From: Aselliscus stoliczkanus
Taxonomy: Eukaryota > Chordata > Mammalia > Chiroptera > Hipposideridae
Length of the DNA stretch: 64,000 bases
Assembly (NCBI GenBank): GCA_033961575.1
Contig: CM066732.1
Span: 76,174,687-76,238,686, forward strand
Direction: 5' to 3'
Part shown: positions 31,924 through 42,878 of the stretch, piece by piece
Layout of the letters: each line of letters opens with the position of its first letter
Numbering within the stretch: the first letter of the stretch is position 1
Position numbers and translations under genes: made by a program
Notes under the pieces: generated by a model
The model's database searches: none
What the model saw: only the letters and a program-made list of their open reading frames with translations
What the model was told of the DNA's origin: nothing

Positions 31924-33585
31924 AAAATTTGGGATTTCTCCCTGACTGACTGTTCCCGGCACATGATTTTCTGTTCACTCATGGCACCCCAGGCTGGTAG
32001 ATTGGCAGTCCAGCCAAAAGGAGGCCTAGGGCTTTCAAACTGGCTCAGCCACCTGGATTCCCTTGTTGGATTGATAAATCCCCATATCATAAGGCTGATC
32101 ACCGCTTGGTGAGGACACTGCCTCTGAGTCATCCCATGGTTCATGCAGGCCAACAAGGGTGGCATAATGAGTTTCTGTAAGTTTTATAAAATGCCTTATC
32201 CCTTTTGCACCTGACTCTTCTGGATGAAGTTCTGGGTGTGAGCAGAGATTATTGGGGAAAAAAGGTGAATTTATAGCTACTGGAATGGGACAAACTGATT
32301 TTGTAGTGATAGAGGGCAACAACTCCAGTATCCAGGCAGGAACACCTTAGACCCTAGGATGGGGAGGATGGAACTCTAATGATACCTTGTCTTTCAGATC
32401 CTTCCTCAGGAAGGAAAATGCCTGGTGTGGCTCTTCCAGACTGTTGCAAGCACTGTAAAGGGAACTAACTGCTGAATCTACCATCTGCCTCCCCCACTTC
32501 CAGAAAGCTCTGACCCTGATTTTGATTGCCCTTGACCTTACCAGGAAATCTATCAGATAAAGCAGAGGATAGCTCCACCTTCTGACACTGGTTAACACCT
32601 CTGCATGTCTTCCATTCCCAGAACCATTGCTCAGTCATCGTGGGGGAAGAGGGGTGAATGAATGCTGCCTTTCTAGTGATGTGGAAAGACAGGACAGTTT
32701 GGACTGACAGCCCTCAGGCAAGCTCTCCAAAAATAGGAACGAGATTTAATTATTCAGATTGAACTGGGAACCCTAATTAACTAAGGCTTACCAGCTTGCC
32801 AGGAAGCCCCATTGGAGGAACTGTCAGTTTATGCCCTTTGAATGATGTAGGTCCCACTTGAGGAAGCCAATAATTTTCTTTCTAGCGATATCCTGTCCCC
32901 TGGACTTTATTTCTTCTGTGGAAGCCCGGAGTTAACTTACCTCTCCTGAAAATGCTTTAGGGACAATCATGAGACCTTTGAGTGTTTAAGGAAACAAAAC
33001 TGATGATGATGTGGCCCTCAGATGACCGCAGAGATCTCTCCAAAATGAGGCTCTTTAGAAAGGAAACTGATTTATTATTTACGCAGTTATCCCTATAACA
33101 GGGATAGTTATCCCTATAACAGGAGTCATCCAATTCGAAAAGGTGGTACAAACTTTATTAATAATTTTAGTCAAAGTGATTAATGACACCACACTGCCTT
33201 AGTCCTGGAAGGAATTCAGGTTGGCTTCAGCTCATTAGCCAAAGTTGATATGGATGGAGAATTGCCCTAGACCTCCTCCTCATGGGTCAAGGTTGAGTCT
33301 GCAATCTCTAACATCTTGCTGTGCCTGGATTAATGCCTGGGGTCAAGTGGAAAGATCAGTACAGAAACTTAAAGAAAAAGCCACTTGGCTTTCTTAGGTA
33401 GACCCTGAGGGTTTGTGGGATTTGTGAAGCTGGTTGGTTCTAGGACTCTGGAGGCCATGGATATGATCAATGAAAGGATGGACTCACCCTGCTGTATGAA
33501 GTTCTATTGATAGTGACCTTAATTAAATGCTGTGTTAGAAAATGTGATTTGATTCCAGGCTCTGCTGGTTAGAGTAATTAGAGTT
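31924..33585 (+). other. 3' part of the ERV interior
   Basis: No intact frame. The order of the element suggests late pol or later sequence, but I cannot assign domains. A 21-bp direct repeat with internal dyad symmetry lies at 33085-33124. Confidence 0.4.
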
Positions 33586-33589
33586 CCTG

Positions 33590-34117
33590 ATGAAGTGGCA
33601 TAATCATGTGTAGAAATGAGTGTGTTTGGGGAGTAGACATTGTTGCAAAATAGATCTGTGGGCCTCTCGCATTTCTGCATGTCTTATGAACACTGATTCT
33701 GATTGTCTTTGTTCCAGACAATCTTTTCAAGGATGTTCATAAAGGGGACAGTTTTGAAAGGTGAAGGGTCTCTTTGAGTGAAGGGTTGGCTTGCTAAGAA
33801 CCTTGGAACATACAGTGTTTACCTCTGAAGCAAAGGGCAGGCATACTTACTGTCCAGTTTGAAAAGGCTCTGGCTCTCTAAACCCAGGGGTTCTCACCTG
33901 TAGTAAAACCCGTTGTATATGTAGGTATCACCTAGGCCCACTTTGTGACTCCCTGTGGGAATTAGAGCTTGAGGAACCAGAAGAAGAAAATGCTAATTTT
34001 CTTCCGCTGTTGCTGTGGGCAATAAGGACCTTTATCTCTGAACCTCCAGTCTCATATCTTTTGTCATCATCCATGAAACTTGTTAGCTTTCAAACAGGAT
34101 AAAATCTCAGTCCCTTT
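33590..34117 (+). repeat. 3' LTR of the ERV
   Basis: Matches the 5' LTR in the same order of blocks; the polyadenylation motif has decayed to GCAATAAGG near 34018. The clear divergence between the two LTRs indicates an old integration. Confidence 0.65.
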
Positions 34118-34240
34118 ATGTTTCTTTACCAAATTTACCTTGAACAATAAAATAGTGCCATGGTTTAACTGAAGCATAATTTTTTTCTTGTTTTCTTGCT
34201 TTGTCAGCTTTCAGTCTTTTTAATACATACAAAGACTTGA

Positions 34241-34905
34241 TTTTTTAAAAATTCTTTTATTGTAAAATAAACATTTAAAAAATTAGTTTCAGGTGTACAA
34301 CGCAGTGCAATAGTTATACTTTTTACCCCTCAAAGTGACAACTCCCCTCCCCCAATTCACCACCCCACTCCTCCCCCCATATCATATATATCTATTACAA
34401 TTCCTTTGACTCTCTTCCACAGTATATTCCACATCCCATGACTATCTCTGTATTCAATTCAGTTGATATACAATATTATGCAACATCAGCTTCAGGTGTA
34501 CAAGCCTCTATCCCATCCATGAAGTGGTCTCCCTAACAAGACGTGACCATCTGACACCCCACAAAATATTTACAACATTATTAATTATATTCCCTGAACT
34601 GTCTTTCATATCCCTGTGGCAATATTGTAGTTACCTATTTATGCTGTCTAATCCCTTCCCCTTCTCCCTCATCCCCACCCGCCTCTCAGCTAGCAACCAT
34701 CAGTTTTTCCTCTGTATCTATGAGACTGTTTCTGTTTACTTTGCTCGTTCATTTAGTTTTTCAGATTCCAAATATAAGTGAGATCATATGTTTGTCTTTC
34801 TCCGACTGACTGATTTCACTTAACATAGTAGTCTCTAGGTCCATCCGTATCGTTGCCAATGGTATGATTTCATTCTTCTTTATAGCGGAGGATGTTGTGT
34901 TTTTT
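34241..34905 (-). repeat. 5'-truncated L1 3' end
   Basis: Longest L1 3' end here. The + strand starts after a T/A-rich tail with TTAGTTTCAGGTGTACAACG. It then runs through 'catatcatatatatctattac' and reaches 'agattccaaatataagtgagatcatatg', the classical antisense 3' UTR of mammalian L1. No ORF2 is left. Confidence 0.88.
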
Positions 34906-34985
34906 AAAAAATAGTTTACATGGAAAGTCTAGTTTCCATGATTCTTAAAAATTCACCAGGGTTTTTAAAGTGCATAGCATATCTT

Positions 34986-35103
34986 TTTTTTTTTTTTTTT
35001 TTTTAAGGAGGGCGCAGTTCACAGTGACCCATGAGGGGATCGAACTGGCACCCTTGGTGTTATCAGCACCATGCTCTGACCAACTGAGCTAACTGGCCAC
35101 CCT
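34986..35103 (-). repeat. tRNA-derived SINE (group E, tRNA-Ile-like)
   Basis: Poly-T, then the antisense unit with 'ggtgttatcagcaccatgctctgaccaactgagctaactggcc', a tRNA-Ile-like head. Target duplication TAGCATATCTT at 34975-34985 and 35104-35114. Confidence 0.9.
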
Positions 35104-35179
35104 TAGCATATCTTCTTACACAAATATTTTTACAGTGCAAAATTAAACCCTAATAAGCCTAGTTGGTCAAGCTATTCAT

Positions 35180-35780
35180 GAGAACTATCTGTTTTTCTCC
35201 CTTCTCAATGAGGGAAGGCTAGTTTAGTAGTCCAGGTGAGAAAAAGATCATAACATGGACCAGGGTGGTAGCACCAGAGGTAGAAACAACAGGGTATTGT
35301 GACTAGATTTAGAGGGTGAGATGGGGAAGAGAGTCCAGTTTTTTGTTTTGAGCAACTTGGTAAGTGTTGACATTCACTAATGCAGGGGCTGAGGGGAAAG
35401 GATCAGGTATAGGGGAGACATTCAGGAATTAAGTGGGTTGTAGATGATAAATGGCTTTGTAAGCCACCTTAAGGAGAATGGACTTCATCCTGAGAGCAGT
35501 GGGGAGTCATCAAAGAGTTTTAAGTGAGGGAGTGATATCAGATTTGCATTTTAGAGAGAGCACCCTGGTTACAAAATTGAACATGGATTGGAAGGGATAA
35601 AAACTCTGTAGGAAAACTATTTAGGAGGCTGTTAGAGTAATTCAGGCAATGTGTGGGGGCCAAAACTAAGTTTGTTGCAATGGAGATGAGATGAGAAGAG
35701 GAGAGGTGGAAGTCATGATTGCTGGCCAGATTTGTGTCTGATTCATTTGAGTGGTTAGTGGTTGCAGTCATTAAAAATTA
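35180..35780 (-). repeat. L2-like LINE fragment
   Basis: Text such as 'ggacttcatcctgagagcagtggggagtcat', 'gggagtgatatcagatttgcattttagag' and 'ggctgttagagtaattcaggc' is the reverse-strand L2 pattern. Diverged and non-coding. Confidence 0.5.
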
Positions 35781-35789
35781 ATATAGATG

Positions 35790-35918
35790 GGATGGCCTGT
35801 TAGCTCAGTTGGTTAGAGCATGGTGCTGATAACACCAAAGTTGCTGGTTTGATCCCTGCATGGGCCACTGTGAGCTGTGCCCTACTTAAAACAACAACAA
35901 AAAAAAACACCCCAAAAC

Positions 35919-35921
<3 letters not shown>
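35790..35921 (+). repeat. SINE with near-complete tRNA-Ile(GAT)-like head
   Basis: Bases 35794-35867 (74 nt) fold as a tRNA. The acceptor GGCCTGT pairs with ATGGGCC (two G-T pairs) and the D arm is GCTC..GAGC. The anticodon stem TGGTG/CACCA holds loop CTGATAA (anticodon GAT, Ile), and the TTTGATC loop contains box B. After the tRNA part come the SINE text 'ctgtgagctgtgccc' and an A-rich tail, so it is a SINE and not a tRNA gene; no CCA or pol III terminator follows directly. Confidence 0.85.

Positions 35922-35927
<6 letters not shown>

Positions 35928-35959
<32 letters not shown>
35928..35959. repeat. (TG)n microsatellite
   Basis: About 16 TG units beginning just after the A-rich tail of the SINE at 35790, a common place for microsatellites to arise. 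Confidence 0.9.
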
Positions 35960-35961
<2 letters not shown>

Positions 35962-35996
35962 AATGGATTTGGCATTGGAGAAAATGATTTCAGTTT

Positions 35997-36147
35997 ATTT
36001 ATTTATTTATTTTTAGCTTAGCCATCCTGCCACCTGTTGGCAGCTTAGTGGTAGCTGAGCTCGGGCTGGGCATCGAACTGCTGTTGCTCAGAGCTCAGCT
36101 CGCACTCTTGAGCAAGCTCTTAACCAACTGAGTCACTCGGCCGGCCC
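35997..36147 (-). repeat. tRNA-derived SINE (group B)
   Basis: (TTTA)n tail, then the antisense group B unit through CACTCGGCCGGCC. It lies within the tail side of the group F SINE at 36148, with CAGTTT repeated at both edges, so it inserted second. Confidence 0.9.
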
Positions 36148-36326
36148 CAGTTTTTTTATTTTTTTAAGTTGGGGAACTGTTTTTCCAGGACCCATCAGCT
36201 CCAAGTCAAGTAGTCGCCTCAATCTAGTTGTGTAGGGTGCATCTCAGTGGCCCATGTGGGGACTGAACTGGCAAACCTGGTGCCATGAGCACTGCACTCC
36301 AGCCAACTGAGCTAACCAGCTGCCTC
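36148..36326 (-). repeat. tRNA-derived SINE (group F)
   Basis: Antisense group F unit with 'ccaggacccatcagctccaagtcaag' and 'aactgagctaaccagctgcc'. The duplication ATGATTTCAGTTT at 35984-35996 and 36327-36339 encloses it together with the group B SINE. Confidence 0.9.
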
Positions 36327-36339
36327 ATGATTTCAGTTT

Positions 36340-37370
36340 TTGATATGTTGAGTTTGATATTAGTGAAATATTTAGTGGAGATGTTTAGTAGCCTGATGAA
36401 TATGGAAATACGATAATCAGGAAATAGATCTGGGCTGAGAGCTATGTATAGATATGTATCATATATAATATATTTGGGAGTCATAGATAGATGATAATTG
36501 AAGTCAAAGAAAAGGATGAAAAGGCAGAGCATGGAAAGCAGAGATTCTTAATCTGGTGTCTAAGCCTCTAAAGCTCCTGAAATCATAGGCAAAATTATTC
36601 ATAAATTTCCTGAGGAGCTTTCATACTACTTTAATCAGATTTTCAAAGTTATCATAGTCTTGAAAGGATTAAGAACCACTTTATAATCTATATTGGAATT
36701 TTTTTTGCAATGAACATGAATTAATTAGTAATTTAGAAAAACCTATGGTACTATAAACTAGATTGGAACATGAAAAAAATGGGCAAAATTGGCACTGTTC
36801 ACTTTCCTAATTTAAAAAACGTTTTGGAAATCAGTAAGAAATAGAGTTCCATAACTTCTATCAAAAACCCTTGGGGTTATAAATATTTCAGAATTCTATT
36901 TTTCTGGGGGGCTTTATAAAGGTAAATGGTGTATATTATTTAATATGCCCAGTGAAGTCTAGGGCAGTATGCAGTTAATCAAATATATTTTTAGTTCTGC
37001 ATTGAGATAATATGAATATTCACACTAAATGAGATGAATAAAACTAAAAATTGCTTTGCATCAGTCCAGAGGAGGTTTTGTTGACAAATGAGTTTAGTTC
37101 AAGCCTGATTATGCTATCAAATGGGTTGTGAACAATTTAAGATTTTAAGTTTTTGAAAATTGTTTTGAATTGCAGATAAGAGATTGCTGATTTGTGCTAA
37201 TGTTTTAATAAAACATTGGGCAAAGAACAGAAATGTCACAAAAGAAAAAATAGGAAATATCCAGTAAACATATAAAAAAGTATTTAGCTTCATTGGTAAT
37301 CAAAGAATGCTAATACAAAACAAGATAGCTTTTGTTACCTAGGATTGGTACGGGAAGCTGGGCACCCTCA
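36340..37370. other. unannotated intergenic DNA
   Basis: AT-rich, with no gene or confident repeat. Confidence 0.35.
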
Positions 37371-37374
37371 TTTG

Positions 37375-37943
37375 GTGAGCAGTAGTCTAAGATGGCTCCA
37401 TGATCTCTGCCCCCAGGTGTATTCTGTAGAATCCTCTCCTCTTGGGAGTGGGTCGGAATGTTATTTGCTTCTGTGACAACAGTGATGGGATGTCACTTCC
37501 ATGATTATGTTACATTTTATAAAATTGCCTTGGCAGACTGAAGAGAGAGATTCTTTGCTGGCCTTGAACAAGCAAAGAGCCATGCTGTGGACTTAATGTG
37601 GAGAGGACCATGTGGCAGGGAACCGTGGGTAGCTTCTGGGAACTGTGGGTGACCTCTGGGAACTGTGGGTGGCCTCTGGGAACTGTGGGTGGCCTCTGGG
37701 AGCTGCGGGAAGCTTCTAGCTGACATCCAGTCAGAAGCCAGACCCTTATTCATACAGCGACAAGGAAGAGAATTCTCTAGCTGAGTGTCTAGGTGAGAAC
37801 ACAGCCCAGTTGGCACCTTGATTGCAACCTTGTGAAACCCTGAGTGAGAGACACAGGGAAGTTGTACCCGCACTCCTGAACCACAGAAACTTTTATGCTT
37901 TTACTTTGTAATGATTTATTATGCAGCAATAAAAGACTAATAC
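37375..37943 (+). repeat. MLT1-like LTR (ERVL-MaLR)
   Basis: Follows the MLT1 LTR order: 'agaatcctctcctcttggga', 'gtgatgggatgtcacttcc', 'gtggagaggaccatgtggcaggga', 'ccttgattgcaacc', then 'gcagcaataaaagactaatac'. An AATAAA lies at 37928. It is an LTR only, with no interior. The 5' border is approximate. Confidence 0.7.
37618..37718 (+). repeat. 20-bp tandem array in the LTR
   Basis: Five consecutive variants of GGAACTGTGGGTGGCCTCTG; the middle copies are nearly identical and the outer ones degenerate. On the minus strand it reads as proline/histidine-rich repeats, which are not coding. Confidence 0.9.
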
Positions 37944-38111
37944 ATTCATGCTGGTAGAAGTGTATATTGTTTCAATTAAGGTGTATCAATATTTAAAAAA
38001 CAAAAAATACACAACAAGCAAACAAAATATATATATGCCCTTTGACCCAGCAGTTCTACTCTTAGACAGCAGAGAACTGTATAAAATTGTATGTTCAAGA
38101 ATATAACTGAG

Positions 38112-38562
38112 GGCTGGCCGAGTGGCTTGTTGGTTAAGAGTTGGCTTGAGAGTGTGGGCTCAGAGTAGCAGGGCCGCCAGTTCGGATCCCACATGGGCCC
38201 GTGTCGCTGCACCCTCTACAGCTAAGATGGTAAACAACAGCTCCACCTGGACCTGGGTTGCCGGGAATTGCTGGTGACGTAGGCTGCAGTGGGGCTGCAG
38301 TGGGGCTGCAGTGGGCTGCTGTGAGCTACTGAGAGCTGCAGGCAGCCAGCATGAGTGGCCGGCAGCTGGTGAGAGCTGCCATGAGCTCCCGTGAGCAGCT
38401 GTCCAATGACCGGTGAACGATCCGCCTCAGCCCGGAGGAGCTCAATGATGACCAACATGGGCCAGTTAGACCACGTTCTCCAAAACTAGACTGAAGAACC
38501 AAAGGGCAGCAACTTGTCTGTTCCCCTCCCCCAATTCCCCAATGAAATCTTTAAAAAAAGAA
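38112..38562 (+). repeat. long GC-rich SINE (group C), sense
   Basis: Head GGGCTGGCCGAGTGGCTTGT, a triplicated 'gctgcagtggg' in the body, and the tail CCCCAATGAAATCTTTAAAA (AATAAA mutated to AATGAA). Target duplication AAGAATATAACTGAG at 38097-38111 and 38563-38577. Confidence 0.93.
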
Positions 38563-38592
38563 AAGAATATAACTGAGATGAAGCTTAAAATA

Positions 38593-38673
38593 TTGGGTTA
38601 TTGGAAAAGTCATGACACATTTTTGCAACAAAAAACATAGAAAAAATATGTCATGACTTTTCCAACAACCTAA
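38593..38673. mobile_element. palindromic mariner miniature element, second copy
   Basis: TTGGGTTATTGGAAAAGTCA at the left and its near reverse complement ending CAACAACCTAA at the right. Same layout as the copy at 19647, with more mismatches. TA precedes it; the right TA is lost. Confidence 0.88.
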
Positions 38674-38679
38674 TCGTAG

Positions 38680-39705
38680 AAAAGTGATAACAAGATGAAT
38701 GACTATTCATAGAGGAGTTAAATTACGGTGTATCATACTGAGGACTATTAACCAACCCTTAAAAATGATACATATGTAGTTTTTGTTATGGAGAGACAGC
38801 AAATAATAAAGTTATGTGTTATAATATTACCACAATGGCCAAAATACCAGCTTTTTACTGTCAAAGAGCATGATGCATTTTAGGTTTGTTATTTAAATGG
38901 GCTTATTCATCTCAAAACCCAGAATTAAGCAGAATTTCTCTCTCAATCACAGGCAATGCTGGACCAGGGCTAGGGGAAGGAGCCAGCCTCTGGAAGAGCA
39001 GCTAAATTGGTGCTGCCTCTGGGTAGCTCACTCCCAAGAAGACAGGTGAATAAGGATATTGCACGCCCAGTTCTTCCCAGATTTCCACTTCACCTCCCCA
39101 GGTGGAAAGAGGCCAGGAGTGCATTCAAACAATTCTTCCATTGGTGGCAACAATGGCTTCTGATTCTGCCTTCCAGGGAGCAGGGGCTGGAGGCAGCCTG
39201 TAGGTCTGGCCAAAGGAAGTGAGTGGTTGTGGAGACCTGCCTAGAGGGGCACATCTGAGTCCTCTGCCCTCACTGTGGTGGGAACAAGAGACACATAGGA
39301 GTTGGGAAAGCTGGGCCAGTGTGAGCAGCCCTGAGCCTTTGGGTATTTCTGGAGGAGAGAGAGCCTTGGGAAAGGATAGAGCAATTTAGATGTTCAAGGA
39401 CATATGGTCTTACTTTGCAGTTAGAGGAGGTGGGGTCTGGGGACATATTGATTACACGTCTCTGGGCTGACCACTCCCAAATTTATAATGCAGCCCAGGC
39501 CTTGTTCCTGAACATCTTATCTTGTATTTCCTCCTATATATTGGACACTCCAATTTACTTTTTTATTTAAAAAATTTTATCATTTATTTATAAAGGCATT
39601 AATAAAAAGCTTAACATACTTCCTAAGGAAGTTATACTATATAAATACCACTCGATTGCGATACTGACAGACTGACTTTTCTGTACTATATGTGACCTTG
39701 AGTTT
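38680..39705. other. unannotated intergenic DNA
   Basis: No gene or confident repeat. The ORFs at 39007-39222 match nothing I know. Confidence 0.35.
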
Positions 39706-39724
39706 CTCTTAACCACTCACATTT

Positions 39725-39725
39725 T

Positions 39726-39782
<57 letters not shown>

Positions 39783-40039
39783 AATTAGCTTCAGGTGTAC
39801 AACACAGTGCAATAGTCATACTTTTTACCCTTCAAAGTGACAACTCCCCTTCCCCAATTCTCCACCCCACACCTCCCCCATATCATACTATCTATTACAA
39901 TTCCTTTGACTTCCTTCCACCATATAATCCACATCCCGTGACTGTCTATATATTCAATTACAGTTAGTATACAATATTATACAACATCAGCTTCAGGTGT
40001 ACAGTGCAGTGATCAAGCCTCTACTCCATCCATGAAGTG
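39725..40039 (-). repeat. 5'-truncated L1 3' end with (TTTA)n tail
   Basis: The minus strand ends GTACACCTGAAGCTAATTT followed by about 13 TAAA units. The perfect 16-bp target duplication TTAACCACTCACATTT is at 39709-39724 and 40040-40055. Only about 260 bp of L1 remain. Confidence 0.95.
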
Positions 40040-40269
40040 TTAACCACTCACATTTCCATTGTTCAGTTGTTCACACTGATTATTCCCTAGAAATACCTGG
40101 CTGATAATTTAAGCATGAGTCACGTGTGACAAAGGGAAATACAAATGATTGTGCCACTCAACCAAGTGTTCATGAAGAAAACGATGAAAATTTTGTTCAC
40201 CATCGACCAGGGCACATCCAAACACCCTTCTCCTTGGGTGAGAGCTGTACCTGTTAAAGGATAATGTAT

Positions 40270-41175
40270 GAAATACTACTTAATTAAAATGTGAACACCT
40301 TTCTTCTTTCTGATTTTGTTTGAAACCCGTATAGTAACCAGTATGATAGCCACTCATGTACAAAGAGATTAACATACCAAAGCATCAGCATCATCAAGAG
40401 AACCTGGACATATAGGAGGTGGCAGGGTAATTATTGGTGGTCCAGAAGGAAATGGAGGCCACCAGCATGATAGGAAGGGTGGTGGTGGTGGTGGTGGACC
40501 ATTGAATTTTAGATCTGGCTCTCCTGGTCCCAGTTCTGATCCTGGCATGGGAGGTGGTGGAAGGAGAAAAGAATTCCATGGAGCAGCTTTGACTTGATAT
40601 TATTTAGTTTATTTCCAGAAGACCTTGAGGAGTTCTCACTTCCATCTTTTGAAATTTGACTTTCATTTTTATTCTCCTGAGCATTCTGGTCTATATTATT
40701 GGCTACTTCAGATGTTGGGGAAAGTAGATGGGACAGATTTTACTCCTCTCTATTTCCATATCCAGTGTAAACCACAGCACAGGTTTCTCTTAAAATCAAC
40801 CGAAGCAACAGTAGCTGGGTGAATGCATCCATCTTCTTACAAATGGCAGAACATTTGTCACCAACTTTCCACTGCTTCAAGGGAGTTGTGGTATTCTTTT
40901 TTTTGGCATTTCTTCTTCTTAGCAGCTTTTCTTTTAGGTGTGCCTTTTGGTTTATCTGAAGCTTCCGAAAGGTCATCATTGTTTAGAGCAGGCTTAAATG
41001 AAGCCACAGCTTTATCGGAAGCTTTTATCAATGCTGTATCATCCCAAATATCAATCATCACTCTGGCCTGTGCTGTGCCAGCAGAGCACCGAGTCCTTCC
41101 ATTCCAGGACACCGGGACACCACCACCACTGCCTTCTCCCCCCATCACCATGGCTAGGCTACTGTGGGGCACGCG
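40270..41175 (-). pseudogene. SMN1P: processed pseudogene of survival motor neuron (SMN)
   Basis: Reading the minus strand from the ATG at 41151 to the stop at 40280, the text follows SMN from end to end without introns. It has [20 protein letters not shown], then a Lys-rich segment, then the Tudor domain ([10 protein letters not shown].. ETCAVVYTGYGNREE), then the polyproline stretch (WNSF..PPPP) and the C-terminal YG-box (MSGYHTGYY). SMN assembles Sm cores on snRNAs. Here a stop follows NREE, and frameshifts lie in the acidic N-terminal part, before the Tudor domain and in the proline region. Exons 1 to 8 joined in one block prove a retrocopy. No convincing A tail or target duplication is visible, and the 3' UTR is not recognisable. 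Confidence 0.93.
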
Positions 41176-41490
41176 GCCTTCAATTTCCTATTCTTGATCC
41201 CTGAGACCTGATTCTGCTTCAGGGTTCCCCATTTCAATAAGTGGTATTCCCAAGTTCAGTTACCCAAATCAGAAACCTAGGATTTACTCTTCTCGCTTCT
41301 CTTTTCCTCATTGTCATTTCCAATCAACCATTGTTTTGTTGATGGCCTGCTAAATCTTAAATGTCCACTATACTATTTTATTATGTTTTTACCTACATTG
41401 CCAGTACTCCATTCATCTTACCTCCCCTGAATCCATTCTTAGGATAAAACCCTTTTTCTGTATGCACAATACTTCTGATACTAAATTGTA

Positions 41491-41533
41491 TGTGTGTGTG
41501 TGTGTGTGCGCGCGCGCGCATGCTAGCGCGCGT
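41491..41533. repeat. (TG)n-(CG)n alternating tract
   Basis: About ten TG units run into GCGCGCGCGCATGCTAGCGCGCG. Strictly alternating purine-pyrimidine DNA of this kind readily adopts Z form, and CpG-rich repeats are rare outside CpG islands. Confidence 0.85.
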
Positions 41534-41539
41534 TTCCCA

Positions 41540-42395
41540 CACTGAAACCAATTATCTGAAGCTAGTTGGGTGTCCCACAATTCAATTAAATTCTGACACT
41601 ATCTACCTGGAGTTAGCATAAGATAACACTAGAGCCCAGTCCCACAGACTGCCCCCATTTCAGATCCAGTGGAAAGCCCAGAGCTCCTGTACTTCTGACC
41701 TACTGGTTATAAATTGGAGGTTCCCATGACCTCTTTCTCAGGGTTGATAGTTTGCAAGAACTCAGGAAAACATTTTCTTACCGGTTTATTATTAAAAAAA
41801 ACCTCTCAGGAACAGCTAAAAAAAAGAGGTATGCTGGAAGAGGAAGGGAGTTTCTATGCCCTCTTCAGGTGTACCACCTTCCCAGCACCTCCCTGCGTTC
41901 AACCCAGAAGCTCTCCCAACCCTATCATTTAGGGTTTTTAATGGAGATTTCATTATGTAGGTGTGATTGGCTAAACCATTGGCCATTGGTAATTAAACTC
42001 AATTTCCAGCCCCTCTCTCCTCCCTGGGGGTGACGGGAAGGGGTGGGCCTGAAAGTTCCAACAATCTAATCACATGGTTGGTTCCTCCAGCCCTAGTCTT
42101 GAAGATATCTAGGGCCCCACTGAGAGTCCCTCATTCACTTAAACCCAGGTATGCTTGAAAGGGACTTTTTATGAATAACGAAAAACACTTCTCTCACCTC
42201 TGTCACTCAGGAAATTCCAAGGGTTTTAGGAGCTGTGTGCCAGGAACCTAGGATGAAGACCAAATATGTATTTCTTCTTATATCACGACATCTCAGTTCT
42301 TCATGAAGCACCCAGTCTGATCTATGAAAGAACAGATCAGATTACATCGCTTACACCTAACAGTCCCCCACCCCCAATGGTTTTCTACTGCATTT
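41540..42395. other. unannotated intergenic DNA
   Basis: No gene or repeat that I can support. ORFs are under 95 codons and overlap in several frames. Confidence 0.35.
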
Positions 42396-42399
42396 GGGA

Positions 42400-42720
42400 T
42401 CAAGTTCCAAATCCCTCACATTTCTACAAGACCTGGATGATACACCCCTCTGTGCTTTTGGCCTGAATGTCAACTTGTTCCCCCTCTCTCCTTGGCCTTC
42501 TTTCCACCTCAGAGTGTAAACCCAGGCTCTTTCCTCTGCCCTGCAAGTGCTTCCGCACTCTCTTTGATTTTTCTCTTGTCTACTAGCACAGGTGTCTCTT
42601 CCTCAGGAAACTCCTGCAACCCTCTAGACCAGGTGAGGGGCCCTGTGACACGGTGTCACTTAGTACAATGTGATGCCTGCTGTAACTTGTCTCCCAGTCT
42701 ACAAAAACTTTGAAGTAGAT
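42400..42720 (+). repeat. L2 LINE fragment
   Basis: Runs as L2 does: 'ctgcatttgggatcaagttccaaatccctcac', 'caagacctggatgata', 'ccctgcaagtgcttccgcac', 'gtgtctcttcctcaggaa'. Diverged and non-coding. Confidence 0.55.
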
Positions 42721-42878
42721 CTTGTGTCTGTCTTGTTTATTTCTATAAACAAGTATCTGTAAATATCACTGAAATAAAAAAACGTACATTTTGAAGAGAT
42801 GCAAGTTATTTTTTCCCCCTAGTTCCTATTTCATGAAACAGACCCACGTTTCCTTCCTTTTAAAAATTTTAATAGCAA

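Larger units (their letters stand above)
28845..34117 (+). mobile_element. decayed ERV-L-like endogenous retrovirus
   Basis: Two related LTR-like blocks (about 28845-29335 and 33590-34117) in the same orientation flank a 4.2-kb interior. The interior contains a broken pol-like segment with RNase H and integrase resemblance in the right order. No gag or env frame is recognisable. Multiple stops, frameshifts and a SINE insertion make it defective. Assignment to the ERV-L (class III) group rests on the look of the integrase text and is tentative. Confidence 0.65.

Noticed and set aside
35794..35867. Functional tRNA-Ile gene
   Set aside because: It continues into SINE body and A-rich tail, has no immediate pol III terminator, and related diverged copies exist at 34986 and 49184.
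40394..40579. Gly-rich or Thr-rich novel peptide near 40.4-40.6 kb
   Set aside because: It is the proline-rich region of the SMN pseudogene read in the wrong frame or strand.
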